NCBI RefSeq assembly: GCF_004345825.1
Contig: NZ_SLXM01000003.1
Span: forward strand, 282,366-346,365
Direction: 5' to 3'
DNA: 64,000 bases
Origin: Tenacibaculum skagerrakense
GTDB taxonomy: Bacteria > Bacteroidota > Bacteroidia > Flavobacteriales > Flavobacteriaceae
Shown piece by piece: positions 56,681 to 64,000 of the stretch. The notes under the pieces are model-generated. The model was not told the DNA's origin and did no database searches. It saw only the letters and a program-made list of their open reading frames with translations. The translations under genes and the position numbers were made by a program. Position 1 is the first letter of the stretch. The number at the start of each line of letters is the position of its first letter.

Positions 56681-57963
56681 AATTGTAATGATTTTAAACG
56701 TAATGTAACTGCATTTTTGTGAGCTTGTAAACCTTCAGCTTCCGCCATTAACTCAATAGTATTTCCGATATTTTGAATTCCTTCTTTTGATAATTTTTGG
56801 AATGTAATTTTCTTTACAAAACTATCTAAAGATACACCACTATAATTTTTAGCATAACCATAGGTTGGTAACGTATGATTGGTTCCTGAAGCATAATCTC
56901 CAGCACTTTCACAACTATAGTTTCCTAAGAAAACAGAACCGGCATTTGTTATCTTTTCTATGAAATCGTCAGCTTTTTCAGAAGCTATAATTAAGTGTTC
57001 CGGAGCATACTCATTACTAAAATCAATTCCTTCTTCAATCGAATCAAAATAGACAGTTCTACTGTTTTCTAATGCTTTTTGAGCGATATCTTTTCTTGGC
57101 AATTCATTTACTTGTTTTTCTAATTCATTTTCAATTTCCCCAATAATTCCCTTGTTGTTTGATACTAAAATCACCTGACTATCTGTTCCGTGCTCTGCTT
57201 GCGATAATAAATCAGCAGCTACAAAACTTGGGTTTGAAGTTTCATCAGCAATCACCAAAACTTCACTTGGTCCAGCTGGCATATCAATAGCAACTCCATA
57301 TTCTTGAACTAATTCCTTAGCCTTAGTAACAAACTGATTTCCTGGTCCGAAAATTTTATACACTTGAGGAATCGTTTCTGTTCCAAAAGTCATAGCTCCA
57401 ATTGCTTGCGCTCCTCCAACTTTAAATATTTTAGTAACTCCAACAAGATTTGCTGTATATAAAATTACAGGATTTACTTTTCCTTCCTTATTAGGCGGTG
57501 TACATAATACAATCTCATTACAACTAGCAACTTTTGCAGGAACCGCTAACATCAAAATTGTTGAAAATAATGGCGCTGTTCCTCCAGGAATGTATAAACC
57601 AACTTTTTCAATTCCCACAGATTTTCTCCAGCATTGAACACCTTTTGTTGTTTCAATTATTTTTGGCTCTTCTTTCTGAGAAGTGTGAAAAACATCAATA
57701 TTATTTCTAGCTTGTTCAATAGCCTTCTTCAACTCTTCTGAAACTTGAGTTTTTGCCTCTTCAATTTCTTCATTAGAAACTTCAAGGCTTACTAATTTAG
57801 CGTTATCAAACTTTTCAGCAAATGCATATAAAGCCTCGTCTTTATTCCCCTTTACATTTTCTAAAATAGCTGTAACTATTTCGTTTAGTTCTGACTTATC
57901 AAACTGTGCTCTTCTACAAAGCTCATTCCAGGTACTTTTATCCGGGTTTGTATAAACTTTCAT
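56677..57963 (-). CDS. hisD: Histidinol dehydrogenase
   Basis: 428 residues. VGLYIPGGTAPLFSTILMLA, GPGNQFVTKAKELVQ, DMPAGPSEVLVIAD, LLSQAEHGTDSQ, and C-terminal SCESAGDYASGTNHTLPTYG with the zinc-binding His. It oxidises histidinol to histidine in two NAD-dependent steps (9-10). Confidence 0.97.
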   Translation of the reverse strand: MKVYTNPDKSTWNELCRRAQFDKSELNEIVTAILENVKGNKDEALYAFAEKFDNAKLVSLEVSNEEIEEAKTQVSEELKKAIEQARNNIDVFHTSQKEEPKIIETTKGVQCWRKSVGIEKVGLYIPGGTAPLFSTILMLAVPAKVASCNEIVLCTPPNKEGKVNPVILYTANLVGVTKIFKVGGAQAIGAMTFGTETIPQVYKIFGPGNQFVTKAKELVQEYGVAIDMPAGPSEVLVIADETSNPSFVAADLLSQAEHGTDSQVILVSNNKGIIGEIENELEKQVNELPRKDIAQKALENSRTVYFDSIEEGIDFSNEYAPEHLIIASEKADDFIEKITNAGSVFLGNYSCESAGDYASGTNHTLPTYGYAKNYSGVSLDSFVKKITFQKLSKEGIQNIGNTIELMAEAEGLQAHKNAVTLRLKSLQL

Positions 57964-57980
57964 TCTAATATTCCTTTTTT

Positions 57981-58056
57981 GTCATTGCGATTGAAAAGAA
58001 GCAATCTCGATCTCAAAAATTAGATTCCTTCACTCATTCTTCTTTCGGAATGACGT
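57981..58056. repeat. GTCATTGCGA...GGAATGACG palindromic element
   Basis: Begins GTCATTGCGATTG and ends TTTCGGAATGACG; shorter inner pairs AGATT/AATCT. It lies in the hisD/hisG junction and is the same class as those at 51.4 and 54.2 kb. Confidence 0.6.
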
Positions 58057-58064
58057 TATAATTT

Positions 58065-58922
58065 TTACTGAATCATGTTTTCAATTGGACAAACCAAAAT
58101 TCCTTCTGCACCAGCTGCACGAAGTTCATCAATTACATCCCAAAAATCATTTTTATTAATAACCGAGTGAACTGAACTCCAACCTTCTTGTGCTAAAGGT
58201 AAAATAGTTGGACTTTTAATTCCTGGTAAAATTCTAATGATATCATCTACTTTATTGTTTGGGGCATTAAGTAGCACATACTTGTTCATTCTACCTGCTA
58301 AAACTGATTGCAATCGGAATTGAATTTTATCTAAAATTGCTTGGTTGGCTTCAGAGATTTGAGGTGATTTTACTAAAACAGCTTCCGATTTTAATAAAAC
58401 TTCAATCTCTTTTAAATTGTTTTTAAACAAAGTACTTCCACTTGAAACAATATCACAAATAGCATCTGCTAAACCAATATTTGGAGCGATTTCTACAGAA
58501 CCATTAATAATGTGCAAATTGGCATCAACACCTGCTTTTTCTAAAAATTTTTCTACTGTTTTAGGATAAGAAGTTGCAATTTTTTTTCCTGCTAAATCTG
58601 CTAAACATTTAGCATTAGAGGTTTTAGGAACAGCTATAGAAACTCTACATTTAGAAAATCCTAATTTTTCTACTACTTCAATGTTATTGCCTTTTTCGAT
58701 GATTAAATTCTCACCAATTATGGCAATATCAACCACTCCATCTCTTAAATATTGTGGAATATCTCCATTTCTTAAAAAGAAAACTTCAAGAGGAAAATTA
58801 CGTGCAGAAGCTTTTAACTGGTCTTTTCCATTATCAATTGAAATTCCAATTGCTTTTAAAAGTTGTAAGGAATCTTCGTTTAATCTTCCTGATTTTTGAA
58901 CTGCTAATCTTAGTTTACTCAT
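58065..58922 (-). CDS. hisG: ATP phosphoribosyltransferase (long form)
   Basis: 285 residues. LRLAVQKSGRLNEDSLQLL, DIAIIGENLI, KIATSYPKTVEKFLE, and DAICDIVSSGSTLF (PRPP-binding region) are HisG traits. The length includes a C-terminal regulatory domain (about 210-285), the histidine-sensing part of the long form. First committed step of the pathway and first structural gene after the attenuator. Confidence 0.96.
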   Translation of the reverse strand: MSKLRLAVQKSGRLNEDSLQLLKAIGISIDNGKDQLKASARNFPLEVFFLRNGDIPQYLRDGVVDIAIIGENLIIEKGNNIEVVEKLGFSKCRVSIAVPKTSNAKCLADLAGKKIATSYPKTVEKFLEKAGVDANLHIINGSVEIAPNIGLADAICDIVSSGSTLFKNNLKEIEVLLKSEAVLVKSPQISEANQAILDKIQFRLQSVLAGRMNKYVLLNAPNNKVDDIIRILPGIKSPTILPLAQEGWSSVHSVINKNDFWDVIDELRAAGAEGILVCPIENMIQ

Positions 58923-58984
58923 TTTTAGTATTTGTGTTGTTGTTTGAGTAAACCTTTGGAATTAATTCTGAGTTATATAGAATT

Positions 58985-59017
58985 AAAAAATCCGTTTGAT
59001 TTACTCAAACGGATTTT
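58985..59017 (-). terminator. Attenuator terminator of the his operon
   Basis: On the minus strand the arms AAAATCCGTTTGA and TCAAACGGATTTT enclose a 5-base loop and end in a TTTTTT run. It lies between the leader peptide and hisG, so it would stop transcription early when histidine is plentiful. Confidence 0.9.
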
Positions 59018-59066
59018 AAATTTTATGTTTTTTATTACGTACATATCATTATCAATTCGCCTGAGT
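59003..59066 (-). promoter_or_regulatory. Antiterminator pairing in his leader
   Basis: ACTCAGGCGAATT (minus strand, 59066-59054), within and just after the last codons of the leader peptide, can pair with AATCCGTTTGAGT (59015-59003), the 5' arm of the terminator. Twelve of thirteen positions pair, including two G-U. The two structures exclude each other, as in a ribosome-controlled attenuator. No RNA folding was run. Confidence 0.75.
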
Positions 59067-59108
59067 GCAAATATGAAAATGATGATGATGTAATTGAATA
59101 AATGTCAT
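59052..59108 (-). CDS. hisL: his operon leader peptide
   Basis: 18 residues, MTFIQLHHHHFHICTQAN, from ATG 59108 to TGA 59052. Five of the six codons 7-12 are His. Like E. coli HisL, it would make the ribosome stall when charged tRNA-His is scarce, freeing the antiterminator segment. It lies after a promoter and before an intrinsic terminator and hisG. Too short for gene callers, but the context is decisive. Confidence 0.9.
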   Translation of the reverse strand: MTFIQLHHHHFHICTQAN

Positions 59109-59127
59109 TGTAATAATTTTACGATTG

Positions 59128-59160
59128 CAAATTTAAGTGATATTAGTTTTAATTTCCAAA
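59128..59160 (-). promoter_or_regulatory. Promoter of the his operon
   Basis: Minus strand -7 TAAATTTG (59135-59128) and -33 TTTGG (59160-59156) with a 20-base gap, matching the Bacteroidetes TTG/TAnnTTTG promoter. The -7 box ends 19 bases before the hisL ATG. Confidence 0.7.
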
Positions 59161-59238
59161 TTTTATTCAAAAATATTATCAATTTTAAAATTAGTTTATT
59201 TTACTTAACTTGTTTGCTTAACCTCAAACCATTTAAAA

Positions 59239-59400
59239 ATGAAAAAAAACATTTTAGCACTAGGAACTTCATTAAACAAAAAAGAACAACAATCTATTAG
59301 CGGAGGAGCACGTCCAAGATGCTTTAGCCATAGAGACTGCTTTCTTATCACTGGAGATAGAACAGACAGATGTATTAACAACTATTGTTTTTTCTACTAA
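59239..59400 (+). CDS. Double-glycine-leader, Cys-rich peptide (RiPP or bacteriocin precursor-like)
   Basis: 53 residues, missed by size cutoffs. A leader-like MKKNILALGTSLNKKEQQSI ends in SGG, the type of site cut by C39-peptidase exporters. The mature part (about 30 residues) holds four Cys at 28, 34, 45 and 50 and many charged and aromatic residues. It resembles GG-type natural product precursors of Bacteroidota (TIGR04149-like). No modifying enzyme, peptidase or exporter gene is next to it. It lies 67 bases before the ABC-F gene, on the same strand. Confidence 0.65.
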   Translation: MKKNILALGTSLNKKEQQSISGGARPRCFSHRDCFLITGDRTDRCINNYCFFY

Positions 59401-59467
59401 ACTTTTCATTTTAAGTTAAACTGAATACTCAAAATCATTATTTTCGCGGTTTTATAATTAAATCGTC

Positions 59468-61099
59468 ATGATATCAGTAGATCAGTTAACAGTTGAATTT
59501 AATGGAAACGCATTATTTAGCGATGTATCATTCGTTATAAACGAAAATGATAAAATCGCTTTAATGGGAAAAAATGGAGCAGGAAAATCAACTATGATGA
59601 AAATAATAGCTGGTTTAACTGCTCCTACTAAAGGTGCTGTACGCTCTCCAAAAGACACCGTAATTGCTTATTTACCACAACATTTATTAATAGAAGACGA
59701 TTGCACTGTAAAAGAAGAAGCATCCAAGGCGTTTCAAGCTGTGTTTGAAATGAAGGCTGAAATGGATGAATTAAATAAGCAATTAGAAACTAGAACTGAT
59801 TATGAATCGGAAGCGTATATGAAAATCATAGAGCGTGTTTCTGATTTGGGTGAAAAATATTATGCTTTAGAAGAAATAAATTATGAAGCTGAAGTTGAAA
59901 AAGCATTAAAAGGGTTAGGTTTTATACAAGAGGATTTTAACAGAGCAACTTCTGAATTTAGTGGAGGTTGGCGTATGCGAATCGAATTAGCTAAAATTTT
60001 ACTACAAAAACCTGATTTAATTTTATTGGATGAGCCTACTAACCACGTAGATATTGAATCTGTAATTTGGCTAGAAAACTTCCTATTAAACAAAGCTAAA
60101 GCTGTTGTTGTAATTTCCCATGATAAAGCATTTATTGATAATATCACCAATAGAACTATCGAAGTAACTATGGGAACTATTCATGATTACAAAGCGAATT
60201 ATTCTCATTATTTAGAACTACGAAAAGAAAGACGTGCACATCAATTAAAAGCATATCAAGAACAACAAAAATTTATAGCGGATACTAAAGCTTTTATCGA
60301 ACGATTTAAAGGAACCTATTCTAAAACAAATCAAGTCGCTTCGAGAGAACGTATGCTAGAAAAATTAGTTCCAGTTGAAATTGATGAAGTAGATACATCT
60401 GCTTTAAAACTTCGCTTTCCTCCTTCTCCAAGATCAGGTGATTATCCCGTAAAAGTTAACGATTTAACCAAAAAATATGAAGATCATGTGGTTTTTGAAA
60501 ACGCAAGTTTTTCTATTGCTCGTGGAGAAAAAGTTTCTTTTGTAGGAAGAAACGGAGAAGGAAAATCAACCATGATTAAAGCCATTATGGGTGAAATTGA
60601 TTTTGAAGGAGAATGTGGTTTAGGTCATAATGCTAAAGTTGGATATTTTGCTCAAAATCAAGCTTCTTTATTGGATCCAGAATTAACTATTTTTCAAACT
60701 GTTGATGAAGTTGCAGAAGGTGATATTAGAACGCAGATAAAGAATATTTTAGGTCGTTTTATGTTTAGTGGAGACGATTTAGAAAAGAAAGTGAAAGTAC
60801 TTTCTGGAGGTGAAAGAACGCGTTTGGCAATGGTTAAATTACTATTGGAACCTGTGAATCTTTTAATTTTAGATGAGCCTACAAACCACTTAGATTTAAA
60901 ATCTAAAGACGTAATTAAAGAAGCTTTATTAAACTTTGATGGAACTTTGATTTTAGTATCTCACGATCGTGACTTTTTACAAGGCTTATCTGAAAAAGTA
61001 TTTGAATTTAAAGATAAACGAGTAATTGAACACTTTGAGACTATTGATGCCTTTTTAGAGAGAAACAATATCAAAGCTTTAAAAGAGATTGATTTGTAA
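59468..61099 (+). CDS. ABC-F family ATP-binding protein
   Basis: 543 residues: two ATPase domains, no membrane part. Walker A GKNGAGKSTM and GRNGEGKSTM, signatures FSGGWRMR and LSGGERTR, Walker B LILLDEPTNHVD and LLILDEPTNHLD. The linker has FKGTYSKTNQVASRERMLEK, which in the family contacts the ribosome. The subfamily looks like YbiT/EttA-type housekeeping; an antibiotic-protection role is possible but not indicated. Confidence 0.93.
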   Translation: MISVDQLTVEFNGNALFSDVSFVINENDKIALMGKNGAGKSTMMKIIAGLTAPTKGAVRSPKDTVIAYLPQHLLIEDDCTVKEEASKAFQAVFEMKAEMDELNKQLETRTDYESEAYMKIIERVSDLGEKYYALEEINYEAEVEKALKGLGFIQEDFNRATSEFSGGWRMRIELAKILLQKPDLILLDEPTNHVDIESVIWLENFLLNKAKAVVVISHDKAFIDNITNRTIEVTMGTIHDYKANYSHYLELRKERRAHQLKAYQEQQKFIADTKAFIERFKGTYSKTNQVASRERMLEKLVPVEIDEVDTSALKLRFPPSPRSGDYPVKVNDLTKKYEDHVVFENASFSIARGEKVSFVGRNGEGKSTMIKAIMGEIDFEGECGLGHNAKVGYFAQNQASLLDPELTIFQTVDEVAEGDIRTQIKNILGRFMFSGDDLEKKVKVLSGGERTRLAMVKLLLEPVNLLILDEPTNHLDLKSKDVIKEALLNFDGTLILVSHDRDFLQGLSEKVFEFKDKRVIEHFETIDAFLERNNIKALKEIDL

Positions 61100-61109
61100 A
61101 AATCAATGA

Positions 61110-61192
61110 ATGTCATTTCTGCGAAGGCAGAAATCTTATTATTTTTAACTTAAAAAATTCATGATGAGATTCCTGCCTTCGCAGGAATGACA
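61110..61192. repeat. GTCATTTCTGCGAAGGCAGAAATC-type palindromic element
   Basis: Left part GTCATTTCTGCGAAGGCAGA and right part CCTGCCTTCGCAGGAATGAC each fold as a hairpin and together form a larger inverted repeat around an AT-rich loop. Same bounding GTCATT/AATGAC as elements in the his operon. It lies after ABC-F and may end its transcript. Confidence 0.65.
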
Positions 61193-61247
61193 AAATACAG
61201 CGTTCAATTCTTCAAAGAAAAACCAGTTGGAATAGTTATTAAATCAA

Positions 61248-62402
61248 CTACAAAAGTGTCTCCAAATAATGATGCTTAATATGATACAACTCTTTTAAGT
61301 CTTCAATCTTTTTATCGATTGATTCTGTGTCTTTTTTCTTAGTTGATTTACTTCCTACCAACATCACATTTTTGTGAGTGTGCTCACTACTTATAAATTC
61401 AAAAACTTTAGTATTATACTGATGTTTTTCTAACAATAAAGCTCTAATCGTATCCGTAACCATTTCAAATTGTCTTTCTTTGAAAATACCATACTTTAAC
61501 AACGGACTCTCCTGCTCTATTCCTTTTACTTGTTGACGAACTTGTTTATGACAACACGGAGCACAAACAATCAACTCAGCATTCGCAACTAGACCTTTAT
61601 AAATAGCATCATCCGTTGCGGTATCACAAGCATGTAAGGCAATTAAAATATCGATTTTACTATTGTCGTATTCTTCTATTCGTTGAGCTACAAAATTCAA
61701 ATTATTAAAATCACATTTTTGAGCAATATCATTACAAAAAGCTACCAAATTTTGGCGTAACTCAATTCCAGTGATAGATACGTTATAGTTCCTGATATTG
61801 ATTAAATAATCGTACAAAGCAAACGTTAAATATCCTTTACCAGATCCCATATCTACGATATGCAATTGCTTATCTGTGTTCACAGAAACTAATAAATTCT
61901 CAATAATTTCAAGGTACTTATTAATTTGACGGTATTTGTCTGCCATCTTAGGAATTATAGTATAATTTTCATCTGTTATCCCTAAAAACTGTAAATACTT
62001 ACTTTCCAGTAAAATGCGTTTTGTTTTTGGTTTATCGTGAACTTCTGGTAATTTATTCTTAAAACTCGGAGCAGCTTTTCTTATTGAAGTCTTCTTCTTC
62101 TTAGAAATCATGACCATTACATCATTTTCAAGTGTAAACAATGTAACAGCACGAAACTTTTCTTCTAACAAAATTGAAAGCTCATCAAACCCATCTTCTA
62201 AACTAAAATTCTTAGTTTGATCGTTAGTAGTATATCTGTATGTAAATTGTAATTGTTGCTCTTCTTTAATAACAACAGAACGAACATATACATTAGGTAA
62301 ACCAAAACTTTTACTAATTGGTTTACTTAAAGTTATTTTCACAAAAATATCGTTAGCAATACTATTCCTTATGTCACTAAAAAACTGTTCCAAATCATTC
62401 AT
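61248..62402 (-). CDS. Class I SAM-dependent methyltransferase (Methyltransf_32-like)
   Basis: 384 residues. SAM motif VDMGSGKGYLTFALYDYL, then ITGIELRQNL, DILIALHACDTATDDAI and CAPCCHKQVRQQ. These Asp/His/Cys patches resemble the Methyltransf_32 (GSTCD-like) group. RNA methylation is likely but the target is not known. The N-terminal 150 residues have no clear domain. It lies 13 bases after the SLC13 gene, so they may be co-transcribed. Confidence 0.82.
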   Translation of the reverse strand: MNDLEQFFSDIRNSIANDIFVKITLSKPISKSFGLPNVYVRSVVIKEEQQLQFTYRYTTNDQTKNFSLEDGFDELSILLEEKFRAVTLFTLENDVMVMISKKKKTSIRKAAPSFKNKLPEVHDKPKTKRILLESKYLQFLGITDENYTIIPKMADKYRQINKYLEIIENLLVSVNTDKQLHIVDMGSGKGYLTFALYDYLINIRNYNVSITGIELRQNLVAFCNDIAQKCDFNNLNFVAQRIEEYDNSKIDILIALHACDTATDDAIYKGLVANAELIVCAPCCHKQVRQQVKGIEQESPLLKYGIFKERQFEMVTDTIRALLLEKHQYNTKVFEFISSEHTHKNVMLVGSKSTKKKDTESIDKKIEDLKELYHIKHHYLETLL

Positions 62403-62415
62403 GGAACAAAGATAT

Positions 62416-63846
62416 CTAGAAAATTAATGGAATGATGAATTTGTAATACAAAATTAACAACACCACAGCTATACAATTTAGCAAAACACCTGCTCTTACC
62501 ATTTGTTTCACCTTAATATAACCACTTGCAAAAACAATTGCATTTGGCGGAGTAGCCATTGGCAACATAAAAGCACAACTAGAAGCCATTGTAACAGGAA
62601 TTAAAACATGTAATAATGGAACATCAAATCCAATAGCTATACCAGCAATTACAGGTGCTAATACCGCAACCAATGCCACATTACTCATTAATTCAGTCAT
62701 AAATAACATTAAAACAATTAATAAGCTTATAACAACAAAAGCATTAAAACCACTATTACTAATCGATTCGGTTATTACATCTACAACTCCACTTGAAGCC
62801 ATTCCTTTGGCAAGAGATAATCCACCTCCGAATAAAATTAAAATTCCCCATGCGAGTTTCTCAGTATCTTTCCATTCCAAAATAAATATTCCTTTTTTAA
62901 AACTCATAGGAATTACAAATAACGATACTGCTCCGATTAAACTAATTATAGTATCAGAAAGCTTTAATCCTGGGAAAACTTCATTGATAATTGTTCTTGT
63001 AATCCATAAAAACACCGTTACCCCAAAAACCTTTAAAACTCTTTTTTCTTCACTTGAAATTTTTCCAAGTTTCTTAAGCTCAGTATCAATAACATTTTGA
63101 GTGCTCACAAAATTGATATCATTACACGGAAACATTAATTTGGTTAATACCAAATAAGTACTTAAAACCATTAAAATGGAAAAAGGCAACCCCATTACCA
63201 TCCATTTTACAAATGATATTTGGATATTATATTGATTTTCTAACAAACCTATTAAAACTGAATTTGGAGGTGTACCAATAACGGTTGCTATTCCACCTGC
63301 ATTGGCTGCAAATGCAATTCCCAACATGATGTTCAAAGCAAAATTTCGATCTTTTTTGGTAAAACCATCTTCATCATTGGTTAATAATTTTACAACTGAT
63401 AAAGCAATTGGTAACATTACCACAGTACTAGCAGTATTACTTATCCACATACTCATAAAAGCAGTTGCAATCATGAATCCTAAAATAACTTTATTAGGTG
63501 TAGTTCCTGTTATTCTAACTATTGTTAATGCTATTCGTTTATGTAGATTGACTTTTTCTAATGCCAACGCTAAAATAAAACCACCAAAAAATAAAAATAT
63601 AATAGGACTCCCATAATTTGCGCCTACTTCTCCTATTGGCATCACTTTTAAAAGCGGAAATAAAATTAAGGGTAGCAAAGAAGTTACAGCAATATGAACA
63701 GCTTCTGTAATCCACCAAATAATCATCCATAAAGCTACGGCAATAACAGCATCGGCAGAATCAGAAATTAATGAGAATGGTAATAGTTGTAAAACAATAA
63801 AAACCAGTGGAGCCAGCAATAAACCAATTCTTTTAGAAATAGACAT
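62416..63846 (-). CDS. DASS/SLC13 family sodium-coupled anion transporter
   Basis: 476 residues, about 11-12 membrane helices. The DASS motifs are SNTASTVVMLPIALSVV (first SNT) and ELMSNVALVAVLAPVI (second SN-type), plus GTPPNSVLIGL. Such proteins take up dicarboxylates or sulfate with Na+. The last residues are LLILYYKFIIPLIF. Substrate undetermined. Confidence 0.9.
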   Translation of the reverse strand: MSISKRIGLLLAPLVFIVLQLLPFSLISDSADAVIAVALWMIIWWITEAVHIAVTSLLPLILFPLLKVMPIGEVGANYGSPIIFLFFGGFILALALEKVNLHKRIALTIVRITGTTPNKVILGFMIATAFMSMWISNTASTVVMLPIALSVVKLLTNDEDGFTKKDRNFALNIMLGIAFAANAGGIATVIGTPPNSVLIGLLENQYNIQISFVKWMVMGLPFSILMVLSTYLVLTKLMFPCNDINFVSTQNVIDTELKKLGKISSEEKRVLKVFGVTVFLWITRTIINEVFPGLKLSDTIISLIGAVSLFVIPMSFKKGIFILEWKDTEKLAWGILILFGGGLSLAKGMASSGVVDVITESISNSGFNAFVVISLLIVLMLFMTELMSNVALVAVLAPVIAGIAIGFDVPLLHVLIPVTMASSCAFMLPMATPPNAIVFASGYIKVKQMVRAGVLLNCIAVVLLILYYKFIIPLIF

Positions 63847-63914
63847 ATTATAATCTTATTATATGGAGTCCAAATCTATTAAAAAATACCTTAAGCATTA
63901 GGTTGACTAAATCA

Positions 63915-63935
63915 CTCTGTACTGAAAGTACAGAG
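63915..63935. repeat. Hairpin CTCTGTACT-GAA-AGTACAGAG
   Basis: Perfect 9-base arms around a 3-base loop, then GTTTTATT on the plus strand. First of three hairpins upstream of the SLC13 gene. Confidence 0.6.
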
Positions 63936-63948
63936 GTTTTATTATACT

Positions 63949-63970
63949 GGGGACTAAAAGTCCCCTTTTT
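63949..63970 (+). terminator. Plus-strand intrinsic terminator GGGGACT-AAA-AGTCCCC-TTTTT
   Basis: Seven-pair GC-rich arms with a T5 run. It is oriented for the plus strand, but the nearest plus-strand gene upstream ends at 61099. A third hairpin (TTCTAAT, 5-base loop, ATTAGAA) follows at 63973-63991. Confidence 0.7.
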
Positions 63971-64000
63971 CATTCTAATATAAAATTAGAATTATCCGAG

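Noticed and set aside
51448..58056. Palindromes in the his operon as a CRISPR array or transposon ends
   Set aside because: Elements differ in sequence and length, lie one per gene junction and have no regular spacers or flanking transposase gene.
59094..59300. Plus-strand 68-codon frame spanning the his promoter and the peptide gene
   Set aside because: It runs through the promoter region in a different frame from the double-glycine peptide and has no protein-like features.
1..64000. tRNA, rRNA, riboswitches, phage or integron signals
   Set aside because: None recognised by eye; a covariance-model search would be needed to exclude divergent RNAs.

Overview
The window looks like a chromosomal segment of a marine member of the Flavobacteriaceae (Bacteroidota), possibly near Tenacibaculum or a relative. 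This rests on AT-rich DNA, several good matches to the Bacteroidetes -7 promoter box TAnnTTTG, few Shine-Dalgarno sites, a FecI/FecR pair next to an STN-type TonB receptor, a SerC/SerA/DUF1015 cluster, and flavobacterial families such as TIGR03643, DUF2256, DUF2461 and DUF1853. I saw no tRNA, rRNA, CRISPR array, insertion sequence or prophage.

Left part (1-11.7 kb): the end of a 7TM-type histidine kinase gene converges on a tightly packed 12-gene minus-strand operon that starts at about 11.65 kb. Its order is TetR regulator, AarF/ABC1 kinase, flavin reductase, SDR-DUF2867, DUF2256, CRY-DASH, an FeS-BCP-type photolyase that lacks the iron-sulfur cysteines, a class I photolyase/cryptochrome, a hypothetical protein, TIGR03643, a second SDR and a CIA30 protein. 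It is a light and DNA-repair locus. The CRY-DASH gene is split by a one-base loss in a homopolymer.

11.7-34 kb: a TetR-controlled efflux operon (degenerate ABC exporter, HlyD, TolC) follows. Next come a double-domain TonB_C protein, a TRIC-type channel, a DEAD-box helicase, a thioesterase, a MATE pump, DUF2461 and YchF. A FecI-FecR-STN receptor unit is followed by a second TonB receptor. A ferredoxin gene is divergent from an operon encoding acyl-CoA reductase, SerC, a SerA-like protein, DUF1015 and YggS.

34-50.5 kb: the SerA-like protein has lost the nucleotide-binding glycines and both catalytic Arg and His. Other genes encode a DnaQ exonuclease/GIY-YIG fusion, a potassium-channel-like protein, MiaA, a VWA lipoprotein facing a MoxR-VWA pair, DUF1853, an EamA transporter, a TruC-like pseudouridine synthase, an RlmI-like methyltransferase and an OYE-type oxidoreductase.

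50.5-59.1 kb: a complete histidine operon (hisG-D-C-B-H-A-F-IE, minus strand) with two inserted genes, a four-helix-bundle protein and a cyclic-phosphate receiver protein. Upstream are features too short for ordinary gene calling: an 18-residue leader peptide with five His codons among six, an antiterminator/terminator pair, and a promoter. Six his gene junctions carry dispersed GTCA...TGAC palindromic elements, also seen near 34.9, 47.7 and 61.1 kb.

59.1-64 kb: a 53-residue double-glycine, Cys-rich peptide that resembles a RiPP precursor, an ABC-F protein, a methyltransferase and a DASS/SLC13 carrier. Three hairpins end the window, one of them a clear plus-strand terminator with no visible plus-strand gene before it.
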